Shown here: in pieces, positions 35,101-49,500 of the stretch
How the letters are laid out: each line of letters starts with the position of its first letter
How positions within the stretch are numbered: the first letter of the stretch is position 1
Origin: Lineus longissimus
Lineage: Eukaryota; Nemertea; Pilidiophora; Heteronemertea; Lineidae
Length of the DNA stretch: 64,000 nt
Direction: 5' to 3'
Assembly (NCBI RefSeq): GCF_910592395.1
Contig: NC_088313.1
Span: 14,464,437 to 14,528,436 of the forward strand
Program-made: the position numbers and the translations under genes
Notes under the pieces: generated by a model
Databases searched by the model: none
Told to the model about the DNA's origin: nothing
Seen by the model: only the letters and a program-made list of their open reading frames with translations

Positions 35101-38100
35101 GAAACATTCCTTTTCTTGGAGAAATTTTCTTTTCTCTAACTCTGAAGTGTTTTTCTTGCTTCCATCACAATTAATCCTCAGTAATTAGAAGAGTTTGTCA
35201 TCGCGGAGAGACAATTAATACACAAATGCATTCCTCGCCATTGAAACAGTTTCGCCTGAAAGATGATGGGGCATTTTCCGCGTCAATGATCTGTAGCCCT
35301 GGGCAAAAGTGCCGCCGTGGTCCTTTATAATGAGCGAAAGGAGTGCGACAGGCGCTGAAAGGTGATTGGTTGTTTTCTTACCTGCCCCGTTATGTTTCGC
35401 GCCTCTGGGCTACAGCATTCGGAGACAGTTAACCCTACAGGTCCGGAAACATTGAGAAGCGGCAGGTCCTTCAATTGCGTAGATTTGGGCAGAGCTTCAT
35501 TCTCCATGCACGATTCGAACCATCCTACGAAGTGGCCCGCCTTGAACACCCGGAATCAAGGTGTACCTACTTCATTTCATATTTTTCTGGTTCAGGGCAC
35601 CATCTCCTTCACTCTCATCCCCAGGTAGGCCATCTAATGTTTAAATTGCATCAATGTTGCACTTACTTTACTCAATAGGAACTATAGGAACGAGGTGATT
35701 CTGGTTAGATCTCAGTAAAAGCACCACGCAAACCAAACAAAAAACTGAGACTGGGTGATATCATGGTGACTGCATGGAACCAGGGATCAGCAAGGTCTGG
35801 GCAAAGACTTCCATGGGTGCGTTAGTTTGGGTGCATTGCTTTAGATCATTGTTCATATCTTTGGTCACATAACTATCTTTCAAGAAAATGTATTTTCATG
35901 ACTTTCAAAGGAATAAGAAATGTCTTCACATCTTTCCACGGCAAAAGAAAATGTAAACGTTACTTCTTTTCATAAAATCGGCTTTTACCGAAGCCCCATC
36001 TATTGAGCTCACGCATGAGCTGCTCCCAGTAGCTTCCAGCTTCACATCAGAATGTTGCAGATGTATGGTTGGCTGGGCGACAACTGGAGTCAGTGGTCCA
36101 ACGAACCTTACATTAACTCGGCCATGTTGCAGCCATCTTTCGATTAACTTAACAGGATAATTGATAAAGGAGCATTGTATTCTGAAGATCAGGCTGGCGT
36201 TACGGACCCTGAGGGTCCGACCCCAGGCTCTGCGAAAGAGGTAGTGTCACATAATGTTCAGCAAAACGCACTCTGGAAATGGCGTAAAATAGCTGCGGGG
36301 ACAATGCCGTGAACGTCGAGAGGAATGACGTTGTTCTTGTGCGTTGGGTAAGACGGACAACCATGGGGGGGTCTTCCTTGAGGCATCACCCAGGATTTCC
36401 TTGGGGGAACTCCGAGTGAAAGTCCACAGCTGTTGAAGCATCAATCTTTTTTCCTTCCATTTCTACTCTCCTCTCCTCTTTTCTCTTCTTCCTTTCTTTC
36501 TTCTTTTTTTGCATGAATCGAAAAATATTCACAACAGCGTACATAGTACATCTATAATGCAGTTATACATTTTTCTTTCTTTTTTGATTGTGTGCGTGAT
36601 GCAAGGTGCAAAGTCTCTGGTAGTTCTAGCTATGGTATTTTTTATTGAATACATGTGTCGGATGACAGATATCTTTTTTTGATATCTATTTTGATTTTGA
36701 TTACTTTTATCAGCTGGTTAAAATTTGGAAGAGTGTCATCTTATATTGCTCTGTAAATAAAGTGATTTGTCATTAATTCTATATGTTCCAAGACATGACT
36801 TTTCAATCGTCTATCTTTCACAAAGTAAAAAGCAGCACATCAAAGAAATGGCGGAGAAAAATGCAAATGATTGCACGCCTGCGGAAACATTTGATACGCT
36901 CTAGGAGTTGGGTTCTGACCGGCATTTTTCAATTCAGCTACATATTGTGAGAACAGGATATTGCAAAAGGCTATTCGTATGGGTTGTAGACTCGTAATGG
37001 TGGAGTCGTTCGTTTTTTTATGTTGACAGTTTTCGTGTCAGAAGATTTGAATAAGTGCTAAAGGGGGTGGTTATCATGGAATGTGTTGGGAATAAATGAT
37101 GTGATGTGACGGGACCCCTAGAGCAAAAACCTCTAAAAAACCTCAGCAAAAAAACTCTAAGGCTTTTCAGAATCTCAAAATGCTTTAGTGGTTGTTCAAG
37201 ATACCGTAAAACCTCTATGGCTGCTTATTTGTATTGGCTGAAAAAATAACCCTTATAGGTTTTCGAAAGCTCAAAAATACTTTTTTCTCAGAGGAAATCT
37301 TTATGACTTCAAGCACTCCTCTTAATTCCTTAACTCAAATCCTCCCTCTACCCTATATCCACAAAGTTTGAGGCAGCAAAATACAATATTATACTGCATG
37401 TTTTTTTCACCAGAACGCAGAACAGTGTCTACTCAAAAGTCAGCATAATCTATGATTAAAAGTGAAACTTCTTGCCTTCGCCAAAGCATAATGCGCTGAC
37501 TGCACAAGCTGCATTAAGATTCCATACACACCTCCGAATTCCTCTATTCTTAAATTATTCAGAAAGAGGCTACTACCCGTAATCATTCAGATCTCACTCC
37601 TTTGAAATTCCGTTAATTTTTCATCGAGAAAGAAAAAATCACCCCGTTGGGAACGGATTCTGGACATGAGATCTCAAATGTCACATCGCTCCTGCCAAAA
37701 ACATTCGACGTCAAACGGAGCAAACTTTGTTGTTCTTGGACAGCGACAACTGGAGGAAGGAAAACGTCAAAACCTATGTTACTCTCAAATCTGACATGGA
37801 TGGTTCTACCCTGAGGCCAATAGTACCCAACCACGCCTCTCTCTCTCCCTCTCTTGAGAAAAGACAATGGGTGTTGAGGAAAGTGAAAGTGACAACCACA
37901 CTGAAATAAGCCCAGTTTAGTGATAGGAAGGGAAGAGTTCTATCTTGAGAACGTGAGAAAAGACGGCCGTTGAGGAGTGAAAGCAACAAGCACGACTAAC
38001 CCCTGTCTGGTGATGAAACGGGAAGAGTTCTTCTTCACTAGGTCGCAGGGACTTTCAGGACAAACTCATGATCACCCAAGGCAAAGTCAATCTGCTCACG

Positions 38101-41100
38101 CCTCTCTTGTGACAAAATACAATGGCCGTTGAGGAAAGTGAAAGTGACAAGCACAACTAACCCAAGTTTAGTGACGAGACCGGGAGAGATTTCTTCAGCT
38201 TGTCGGGGGCTTCTTTAGCACCCATGAAAGGGATATTGTCAACACCAATGTTGATCTCAAATTAGACCCGAAGAGTTCTACCCCAAGGCAAAGTTGACCA
38301 CGCCCCTCTCATGACAACATACAATAGCGGTTGAGGAAAGTGAAAGTGACAAGCACGACTAAGCGCTGTTTGGTGATGAGATGGCAAAAGTCTGTCTCAC
38401 CTGGTTGCGAGGACTTACTGCACGAACCCACGATGGTTCCATCAAGTTCAATTTATCTGCCTGTCGTCCCTCTGAAGGAATATTGAAACTCTCCCAATCA
38501 AATTAGTCTCTGCCTTTGTTATTCTGATTGTGTGCGATACCCTGATTCGGATCCGCGATACTCCATGTTAAGTTGCTTCACATTCGATTTGCCAGGTCCA
38601 AAGTTGCCGCGAGGCATTTGTAAATTTCTTAACATGTTTGTTACGGATTCGTCATTGGCTCTGACACCACATTTAATCCATCATTGAAAACTGAATTTTT
38701 GTATTCTACGTTCACTCGGTCACACCCCTGGCTTTCTCACGTTTTTCATTCTCACATTTTAATTGCAATGGTTTGTAGTGGCAGACACAGAAATTTAGGA
38801 AACCCCAAAACTAATCCAACTCAAAAATAAAATTCAATATTTTATGAAAAAATATCCTTAGCGTGCGTTAAATCACCTCTTCGAGGAAAACCGTTTATCT
38901 TTAATAACCAAGAGATTTTCAATCAAACTTTTTACACCGCTAGCAGAAGATTCCTATCGCTACGCCAGTTTAGATTTTCCTCAAGACCTTTTTAGCTCAC
39001 CACTAGGGAGCTTATACGATACCGTGGCGTCTGTCGTGGCGGCCATCTTGAAAATTCCTATTACTCCGAAACTAATGATCGGAGTGCAACAAAACTAAAT
39101 GTGATTATGTATCTATGTACTCTTATCAATATCCCTAATTTTCAGTCAAATCTCAAGACAAATATGGCCGCCATCTTGGAAATCCAACGATAACTATTAC
39201 TCCTAAACTGTTGAACAGATGTCAACCAATTTCAATGTGACATGTACACTCTTCAATAACCCTGAAATTCAGTCAACTTTATAACCAAAATGCTATACTT
39301 AGATGGTACCGGTAATTTTCTTTTGTGCAATTGAGCCGAGAAGAAAAATATTATTTAATGAAATCAAAACTGGTGAAACTAGCCAGAAACTTTCCTCCTC
39401 ATATCCACTGCAAATGACATGCATTACATGACCCGAGGTGAGCACATGGTCCCTGGACCATTTCATTCTTTTGAATATTGCTTAACACTGCATAGTTTTT
39501 GTAAACTGCGATATTTTTTTACAGCATCATGCTCATCCCATCACTATACCCAGCCTTCAACAGCCAAGAGGTACCCCCCTGTAACCAGCAAATCTCTCAA
39601 TCCAGATCAATGACATTCAGATAGGAAGACTCATCCTCAAAAATGCCAACAAAGGGTCGCCATTTCCATCGATGGCTCCATTATCATCGCTCCATCTGAT
39701 ACCCCCGTCATCAATATTGACACAGAAGTCACTGGCATCTCCCCACCCCAAGGCTATTCCTTCCAACTTGTTAAGATTCCAAATCAACATGCCTCGGGCC
39801 CTTTGTCCGAGCGAGAAATTCCGCTCCGCCGAGCAGAAATATCTCTCATTTGTAGGTAAGACGTCAACATGTTGTTCACGCGCGATGATATTCGAGACAA
39901 ATCGCGATGCGTTCTTTGAGATTTTCGAAACAATGCGATGGTTTTCACAAAGGTTGACGTTACGCTTCATGAGCTAATCTTGTCACTCTGTGGATCAAAG
40001 TTGCTCCTTTGGATAATGTTTCCTATGAGATTTGTTTTTTGAATTATTCTCAAATCTCAAATTAGGTTATCTGAAACTCCAGTTTGCTACAAGATGACGA
40101 GAAAAACTTTTCACGTCGCTCTCATTTTTCAGAAATAAATCGGTGAGTAACAGAGGTTGCATCCAAAAATGCTCATCACACCTTGGAGGAGAGAGACTCT
40201 CTAGAGAGAAACACCTTCAAATTTGAAGCCACTGTGGATTTAGTTGGTGACTCAGACTCTTGGCTGGTGGTCATCAGGTCCCTGGTTCAAACCCACAGTC
40301 GGCGTGAGACTTAAAACAGATCTCTTTGTCTGACTTGCCTCACTCCACCAAGGTGTAGAAATGGGTATCGGTTAGAAATTCTTGGGTTGTAGCGCTGATT
40401 GAGCAGCTCATCTGAGGTCTACCGAAAGTTTTTAGGATAGGCTGGACTCAAAGTGTGGAGTTGGATGGTACTTCTATCACAGTTGATATCAGACTATAAA
40501 CCCAAACTATGACTTTTAACTAAAAGTGCAGAGCGAACATTAAAGAAGAAAAAGAAGAAAAATAAAATGGCTGTAAAGAGATGAACAATGCATTATCGAT
40601 GAATTGTTCATTTCCAATCAAAATGAAAATGAATATCTGGCAATCTGCCACAAGAAGAAACAGGTAGTATGAAATCGTTAATTCATTAGAAAGTGCAGTC
40701 AGCGTCACGAAACACGATCATGCCTTGGCTGACTCAAGCGCAGATATATCGTCACTTTCATCGATACGCTGAATAGACGCTGATCCGACCGAAAAGATCG
40801 AGGGAAATGAGGAAGCAATGACTGCTCTTTAGCAGCCAATCTGATTGTCGTGATTGCCGTGGAAAGGTAAGTTAATCGCACTGGGGAATTTATTTTTCCT
40901 CGCGTATTGTTGGGAATGTCGATGAAATGCGCATCAGGTTCAGGTAGGCAGTGGAGGTCAAAGTGTCACGGAAGAGGCCCAGAATCATTTGTAGGAATCT
41001 ATAAAATGCCTGCTCTCTGGTTTATCTTGAGGTTGGCTAACCCACTCACTGAGTTTCCCTCGTAGACTGTGGAAGCCCTTTATCTAAAGTTAACTCTGTA

Positions 41101-44100
41101 CGTACAGGTACATTGGAACCTCCCTTAGCAGACACCTCTTTATCAAGGACACCCTCTCTATTAAGGACACTGCATTTGGTTACAAAAAGGTTTCCATTGA
41201 GTTTCACCTCTGTAATCAGGACACCTCTTAATTAAGGACAGCATTTGTCAGTCCCAAGGATGGCCTCAATGGAGATGTTTCACCCTACTGTCATTCTTTG
41301 CTATCTTTGACTTTTCTTGGCTAATTTCCTTTTGCTGAGTAATTGCCAATTAACAATCTCTATGACCAACATTCTAGCTGTCGTGAAGAGAGTTTCCCTC
41401 GATGCGTTCACCAAGGTTCCCTCCGCGACTGGGGGGAGCTCTTTCTTTACTGGCAATATTATACTTACAGGTGCTACTATTCTTAGCCATCTTTGACCTT
41501 TCTTAGCTAATTTCCTTCTGCCGAGTAATTGCTAATTGATATTCTCTATGACCACCATTGTAGCCATCTTGAAGCCAACGCCTCGACGTGAGGACGCAAA
41601 AGTACCATTCACATCACACGCTTACCACAAAGAATGCCACCCATAACAGGAAGTGGTCCATTTACGTCGAATCTTAGACAAAATGCAACCTGGGGACACT
41701 TTGACGCTAGGTTCACAACATCAAAACATCAATTTCACACGCATCATCATCGAGAGATGAAAAGATTAACTTTGAAAAGGGCGTACACAGGAAATGCGAC
41801 AACACACAACCGGCTCATACTGGGACTAAATCCTGATGAAACACTGCCTCCTAGCTGCGTCAAACAATGTTTCAATTTTCTCATTAAATGTGTCTTATTG
41901 TCCACAATCTTTCAATTGTTGAATCTGTGAGTTTAATTAACTGATTGTTTGAAGTTGGGGGGTTTTGATGTTGTACGGCCGCAATTGCTCGAGTTCTTTA
42001 ATAACGACGACACAGGTGACCTTCCGGCCTTGGCATTAGCTCTTCCTGTGTGGCATGCCCCTCCCATGTTTTGCCTCCGAAACACCCTGGTATGACCGTT
42101 ATAGCAGTGTTTTCTCAATGTTTGTATGTGTTGTGTCGACAGGTTTAAAATGGCATCACCAGGGAACCTGCACATTTTTTTAAACACAAAAGATTTTGAG
42201 TTAATTTCTTTCTTACTTTAGAAATCATTTGTAAACACAAAACCTCAATATCATGACTTCTTCGAGTCATTTAAACTATCACATAATGCACCAAGATGAC
42301 ACGAAAAGCTTTTAAAATGTAGTTTGACTCCATGAAACTGTGAAAACATTTCTTTTTCGAAGTACCAAACAGAACTGGTGACTGAGAGAAGAAGGCTAGA
42401 AACGCTGGTAGGTTGACGATAGGTACCAACATTTTGGATGAAACATAAAATCCTGTAGCATTTAGAACTCTTTCAAAATGAAGGTGGGAGTTGGTTCTTT
42501 GTATTCCACACAACAGACTACCCCCTGTGAAATTCACATCCATTTCGTTTTTGAAAATGTCTACCGGTAATTGCTGTAGGATTTCAAGTTCTAGGTGCCA
42601 ATAGTTAACCCTTAAATCAGACAAGTTCAAGGAAAATGTCTTTTTTACCAGTAAGGGAAATTACATTGCTTGTATGTGGGTTGTGCGAACACGGTGAAGA
42701 AATAATGATGCTTTGGGGTGTAATTGCCGGCCTCGACAACGGTGTGGGGGAGGGGAAGACGCAAATCAGCTGTACGCTGGAAACCTTCGATCAAGAAAGA
42801 TATGGCAGCAAGGTTCCCAAAAAATGCAGGGCTTTTAGGGGGGGGTCAGTGTGCTGTATCCAGACTTTTATGGGGCCAGTGGGGGCTGTGTCTGTACTTG
42901 AAACATCAATAGAAGGAGTAATGCCGCACACTTCGTAGCATGATACAGATATTTGCAAACGTGAACTTACTGCAGTGGAGATCCTTCCTCTTCATGGAGC
43001 GGAGTGGACGCTTTGCCAGGTCTCTTGGGAATGCACACTTGGTGTTGTCTGAGATTCTCACATTCGACTTGGACCACTTGATAATCCACTGAATGTGACA
43101 GTCACACATGAGGAGATTGGACTGAAAGTCTCTGCAAAAGATGGATAAAATGAGTGAATTCCTGAACACATTTGCTACCACACCCAGCATATACTGGTCC
43201 CGTACACTGCGTACTGCTGGCCCGAAGTCACCCGTACTGCGAAGTTTTCTCCAACTTCTATCGTTCATCACAGCCCCTGTAAGTTTTTGGTTGGTTGCAC
43301 CTGAGAAAACAACATGGCTGCACTGCGATTCAATGAAGATCTCGACCATAAGATTGGAAAATGCTAGCTTTTTCACATTGAAACTTCTCCTAGGGCAAGT
43401 TGGGATCCAGGCCACCCAGTCTACACCAGGTTTTAGCAAGAGGTGCTATAGTTTGACGCAGATCTACGTCATTGGCTCCGAATGATAAGGTGTGAGAGAC
43501 GTAGATCTACGCTGCTAGGCACCCAAGGTGTTGATATTGAATAAGGACTTACATCTTCTTGAGAGATGCCAACTCCTGGAAGGATCCTTCTGCAATTGTC
43601 TTCAGCTGGTTCTTGGACAGCGACCTGAAACATCAAACATCAACTTTATCTTAACACTTTCAGCACCAGAGGACGTAGATCAAAGTAATTTTTCCAGCCA
43701 AAAATATCCCCCTTCCAGCCGCTTATTATATCTCTAAAGGCTTCAATGTTAAAGTGCCACAAACGCCTTCTATAGGGTGATGAAGGAACTGACTTAATCA
43801 ATGGGTAAAAACCAGTTGTAAGGTGGTTCTGACTTTGGTGGGGTGTTTTAGGGGGTCTAAAAGTGCTGAAAAGGGGTCATTTTGGTCACTTTTTGTATTT
43901 TTTTAACCAGGCAGAGGGCAGAGGGCACAGTAATCTTTTCTCTGTTGATTCAGCAAGCTCTTGTCTTGAGGATGCTGCTGCGAAAAAAACCTTGTATAGC
44001 TATCTCTGTTAGATTTTTTCCCCTGGTAGTCTGAAAAGGGGTGTTTGGGGTTGAAACTTGGATGCTGAAAGTGTTAATAATACTCACACTCTGGTGACCT

Positions 44101-46466
44101 TCCCGAGGCCAGTGAACATGCTGGCATTGATATTACCAAGGGCATTCTCGGAGAGATCCCTGCAAAGAGAAGACATCAAACGTCATGAAATAATGCGGGG
44201 AGCCAACAAGTCTGCAGTGTCTGCATCTGGAACTTTGTTGTTGACCACTGTGGTTCAGCAAAAGTTTGGGGAATAACATTCTGCATTCAATTAAAGGGGC
44301 AACTTTGACATGGGATTTAGGTGAGCAGGAAGATAATGTGCCATTTTGCCACCACGTGCCGCCTCCTATAGCATCACATCAAATGCTGATCTCTAATAAT
44401 GATTTTCGAAGTGTTGAGAGGTGGTTTGGGACGTGGCTTGCAAATCTTAGACAGGCCAACTGTTGCATTCCGTTTTGGGAAGATCTAATATCGATTGCAG
44501 TTTGATGTTTCCTCAATTATTCAATAATGAGAAGTAACAGTCCTACTGGAAGTCCTTCAAATGTGCGCCCATTCCCGACCGGTTTATGGGGTTGATAGCA
44601 GGTCAAATTTTCAATTACAGATCCCGGACTTCAAAGCGAAATGATTAATTTCCTTTACAAGATCACTTATCCGATACGACAAATTCTCCAATCGAACCAA
44701 ATTTCCTAACATTTCAAATCTCGATGATTCATGATATTTCTTATTTTGTTGACAATTTCGCCTTCGGAGAATCAGGCCCTCCTGGGTGAATTCCTCTCAC
44801 CCCATTCCAAACCATTTCCTTTCCGTCTTTAGAAGTCACAAACACCATGGAGAAAATCTTTGAAGACTTTCACTGACGTAAAAAATTTCCGTGATTTTCT
44901 TAACTTAGCTAGGGGGTGCTTATTAAAAAAGATTAATTGGTGATCAATACGTCATAGGAGGCATCCGTACCAAGAAAAGTTGGAGGAAAAACGGAAAGTT
45001 GTGTCCACACGGTATCAATAGTATTGGCCTGTGGCAACCTTTAATACGTGTCTGTGAGAAAATTTAATTTTAATCAAGTTATGAAATTTCATAAGGTCAA
45101 ACTTAGCGGAAATAATCGCAAATTTTTCTACTTGCATAGACATTAATAATTGGGATTTTAAACTCGTTAAAATTGGAAACAGAAAAAAGAACCCTGGTGC
45201 GACTGTAATTGGAAAGTCATAATTCATTATTTAAATCGGTGAGGTCAATCTTGGACTCTGTGATGAGATAGGTTGCTCACTGCTTGGCCAATGACATAAC
45301 GAACCAGATTTTTTTAAACACCTTAGTTCTTTCCACCTAAAGAGTTCAAACCTTAAAGGGTTAAACGTATTTGTATACCTGTCTATACAACGGTATTGTC
45401 GAAATTTATATCCAGCACGTATTGACACAATTTGAAATGTTCAAATTCAATTACAAATTTCAAATATTCAACCAACAAGGTCGGCCTTTAACGATGCGCT
45501 GTGTATCTTTCCAAGTCATATAAAAGATGCATATTTTGCAGGGTTAAACCGCTACACTCACTTCATTATATCGAGACAGGCAAATCAAAGTGGTGCCAGC
45601 ATTCCCTTGGTAATTCATATTCACGTGCGTTATCAAGACAACTTTGATGTTTTTCTTGGTGTTCGACGCGACATTATTGCCAGTTGACGGCCACCTTTGA
45701 TCAGCGCAAGATGCTTAGTTAAATTCACCAAGATGTGTTCGAACACATGTGTACATTTTCTCTATCAAACCAAGTGAATGCACTAGCGATTCTTGTCAAC
45801 TTGGGATGAAGCAAGTCATGAAGTTGATCTCACCAAAACGTGGGCTCAAAGACCTGTACATTCTACACTGCAAGGAGTAGATTTTTCTCGAGATCATTCC
45901 AGCTTACTTAGGTTGGTTGTTGTTTCAAATTTCGTTTGCAATTCAGATCGTGATACAATTCGATGGAGTTTTTGATGACAGCATTTTCAATGTCTTTGGC
46001 CAAACATCGACGCATGAATGTCATTTTGCAACAATCCTGAACTTGATTTTGTTTTTTTGTAAATAGTGCATAAAATTGAAACTACAAGGTCATAAACGAT
46101 TTTTGTTGCTGCGACCTGCGATTCTGATCCAATGTGACAAAAATCTCTCATCTGCAGAGTAAAACTCTTGACTGTATATCTCCCAACAATTCCTTAACTG
46201 CCTCCAAGCCAGCTGACTTGGCAACATCACACGTTAATAGCTTGCGTGGCCATTTTGCAGTCGATCATTACGGCGGTGTCAGTACTGACATCTTCTCGTC
46301 TTCCAATCATTGATCTTACCGCCTCTTGTGTGCGTGCAGAGATCTTTTACGCCTCCGATCAAATCTCACTGTCATGTGTCATTTTTTTCTCGATCATTGG
46401 ACATTTCTGGCTGTGTGATATCAGTAGCCAATCATAAATGTGATTAGGATGAAAAATACTGTCATT

Positions 46467-46519
<53 letters not shown>

Positions 46520-49500
46520 GATCATGAGTTGACCACGCAGCACGCGGCGACAAGCATCTCTTGCTAACCATATACTACCCAGGTCCTCAATTTGGTGTGG
46601 TGTCTGCTATCTGTCTCCATCTCCAAGCCGCGATTGGGTGTAAGACAGGTAGGACAATCAGGCTTATAATCAGGAGGTTGTGGGTTTGACACTCTCAGGG
46701 ATCAACTCTGTTTCTCTTTGTGTCCTTGAGCAAGGCACTCACCCAATCTGCTTCTCTCCACCCATGAGTTAATGGGTACCAAGCTGGCAGAGGTAGCCAC
46801 GACTGTTGAGCAGTGGTACTGAGAGGCAGTTGGATTGTGTACATCCCAGGTAGTTCAGCTAGGGCTAGGGCAATCATATGTGCTTGTAAGTCCAATTAGA
46901 TATGAATCGAGTCAACCGCCTTACAATTTGCTGAACATTATCATTCTTTTTGAGGTAAACCAAAGATGCAGATTGCAACTTATGCAAACTAAATAACCCC
47001 CCAGGCCATGGCTACCCTTTATGTCACCTACTGCTCAAAAGAACATCATCTAACACGAACGTCTGAAGGCAGAATATCACATCACACCGGAATCAGATAC
47101 TGTTTTGTTCTTAACGAAGTTCAAACAAATAACTTTTTCTCTAAAGGACGAATAGAGAAGAAAAATGATGATAAATAAATAAATATTGATAATCGATTAA
47201 CAATCGATGTTAAATTGAGAACCTTTGGCTAAGATCTGAGGAATAATGACCTCATAAGCGAAGTGGGCAACAAAGGGAATAGTTTCACACAGGCTGGTTT
47301 GACCTTAAAATAAATGAAGAGTTCTATTGATGATATTTTTGCAGTGGTTTTGGTTGATTAAAACGATAACGAAAGACAATGGGCACTTTGTTTGGGGCAG
47401 ACGGCCATCGGTGTGGGATAAAGTCGACAACGCCTGTAACCTTTAACTGACAATGCCAGACAGAGCGCACTCTGGCCATACGGAGTATGATATATTCTCT
47501 TCTCACAACCAAATCAATATAAAAATCACCAACTTTTCAAAAATATAACTTTGGACCACCCAACCCGAAACTCAAAAGATGAACCAAGCCATCGAAGTAA
47601 GGTCATAACTCAAAGATATTGCCCTCAAAACATTGTTGGAGACGTCTTGTTTCTGTTAGAAACTGCAGCACCATCTTATAACATGTATACCAACTGCCAG
47701 TCAAGGAAATAGTTCAGAAGGAAGTGGATTGATTCTTCAACACCGGCTTTCAGGCCAGTCAAGGACAGTAGTTCAGAAGGAAGTGGATTCCTCAAATCCT
47801 GCTTCCATCTAAGTCAAGGAAATAGTTCAGAAGGAAGTGGATTCTTCAAATCCTGCTTCCATGCAAGTCAAGGAAATAGTTCAGAAGGAAGTGGATTCTT
47901 CAACACCGGCTTCCAGGCCAGTCAAGGAAATAGTTCAGAAGGAAGTGGATTCTTCAAATCCTGCTTCCATGCAAGTCAAGGAAATAGTTCAGAAGGAAGT
48001 GGATTCTTCAAATCCTGCTTCCATGCAAGTCAAGGAAATAGTTCAGAAGGAAGTGGATTCTTAACACCGGCTTCCAGGCCAGTCAAGGAAATAGTTCAGA
48101 AGGAAGTGGATTCATCAACTCCCGCTTTCATGCCAATGTTCATTTACCGTTCTAAATATCCCGTGTAGCGTGTAGAATGCTGCATTATTTGTGCCAAATC
48201 TCGCAAAAATGATTGAGATAAAATCTATTCGAATATACGTCGGTATTGTGATCAATGTTTTCATCAATTTTTGCTGATAGTGCTCTGAATGACATGTGTC
48301 AATTATGACGTTAGGTTATGAGAATTTTGACAGGTCTGTCAATGCGCTGACTGGCACGCATACTGTGCCGGCATGACGTCTATTAATAGCGTGACAGGTG
48401 AGTTATTTTTAACGCTGCTGAGATGACTTAATCATCCGTTGGTGGTCCATTGGGAATGCGCAGGGGTTAACGGTTGACCGCTGCGTTTGAAAGATCGAGG
48501 GATGGTTTTTTCTGTGGGAATTGCCGAAATAAGAAAACCACACAAGTCTGTTTTTTTGTGTCGAAATATCACATGAATGGTTGTCATACCCTGGAGACCC
48601 ATGAGACCGAACGTCTAGTGGGTTTTTTGGGGCCAAGACAACCACGAAAAAAAGACGAGTGTCATTTTCTGTTTATCACATGCGATTATTTACTAGTAGT
48701 TTAAAAGGACATATGAACTCCAATCTCACAAATTCCATCATTTTATCAGTCAACCTGAAAAACCTGAAAATAAAAAGAATGCAAACTTTCCAGTATTACA
48801 TTCGTCATCGAGCAACTCAACTTGCTGGCAGACTGAGCATCAAAATTGAAACCTTATCAATTCGCAATGAAATTATACAAACTTCACGCTATTATTCCAC
48901 TCGTTATTCAAATTGTCGCAAGATTATCGATAAATTGTCACAAAAACGTGCTTGACAAGAAATTTCACCCGCAAAGTTTTGTTCCAAGTGAGCAACATCG
49001 ATTAGAAATTGAGACCTTGTCAGAGAAATGTGTCAAATGACAAAATCTGACACAGAACTCAAAACGATCTTTTGCTTTCTATTTTTTACTTTTATGCATT
49101 TTTTAAAAGCGAAAACATATTCAAGTGTTTTCTTGACTTACGTAAACCAGGACCCGGTTGTTCAAAAGCACAAAAGTCACGTTATCCCTAACAGTTAGGT
49201 TAAGTATCCTCAAGGATGTTATCTCTTTTAGTTAAACCCACTGAAATGTTCACGTTAAGACTTAACATCTCCATTAAAGCTAACGTGGTTTTGAACAACT
49301 CAGCCCTGTAATATTTGTGTGATACAGTAGAACCTCTCTATTAAGGACACCTTCGGGACTGACAAGTGCTGTCCTTAATAGAGAGGTGTCTGCTAAGAGA
49401 GGTTCCACTGAATACAACAACAGTACACTTACAGTCGCTCGAGGTTGTCGAGTCCGAGAAATGCTCCAGGTTCAATCACGGCGATCTTGTTTTTGCTGAG

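Larger units (their letters stand above)
28386..42970 (-). other. Large ADGRA intron between LRRCT and Ig exons (14.6 kb)
   Basis: Mostly AT-rich unique sequence, with the SINEs, MITEs, relics and duplications listed separately. No exon in phase with TGC-A|AC is needed: the LRRCT exon joins the Ig exon directly. Open frames of 60-120 codons (for example 39617-39970 and 42271-42630, minus) have no domain I recognise. Confidence 0.6.
44160..49432 (-). other. ADGRA intron between LRR2 and LRR3 (5.3 kb)
   Basis: Holds the AT-rich MITE (45358-45487), a TCA microsatellite, a SINE-like fragment, the 54-bp minisatellite and a short family A MITE. Other open frames are unsupported. Confidence 0.55.

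Noticed and set aside
39617-39970. 117-codon minus frame as an exon of ADGRA or another gene
   Set aside because: No domain, and the phases of flanking ADGRA exons leave no need for it.
46359-46571. Poly-Asp protein
   Set aside because: Caused by the TCA/ATC microsatellite.
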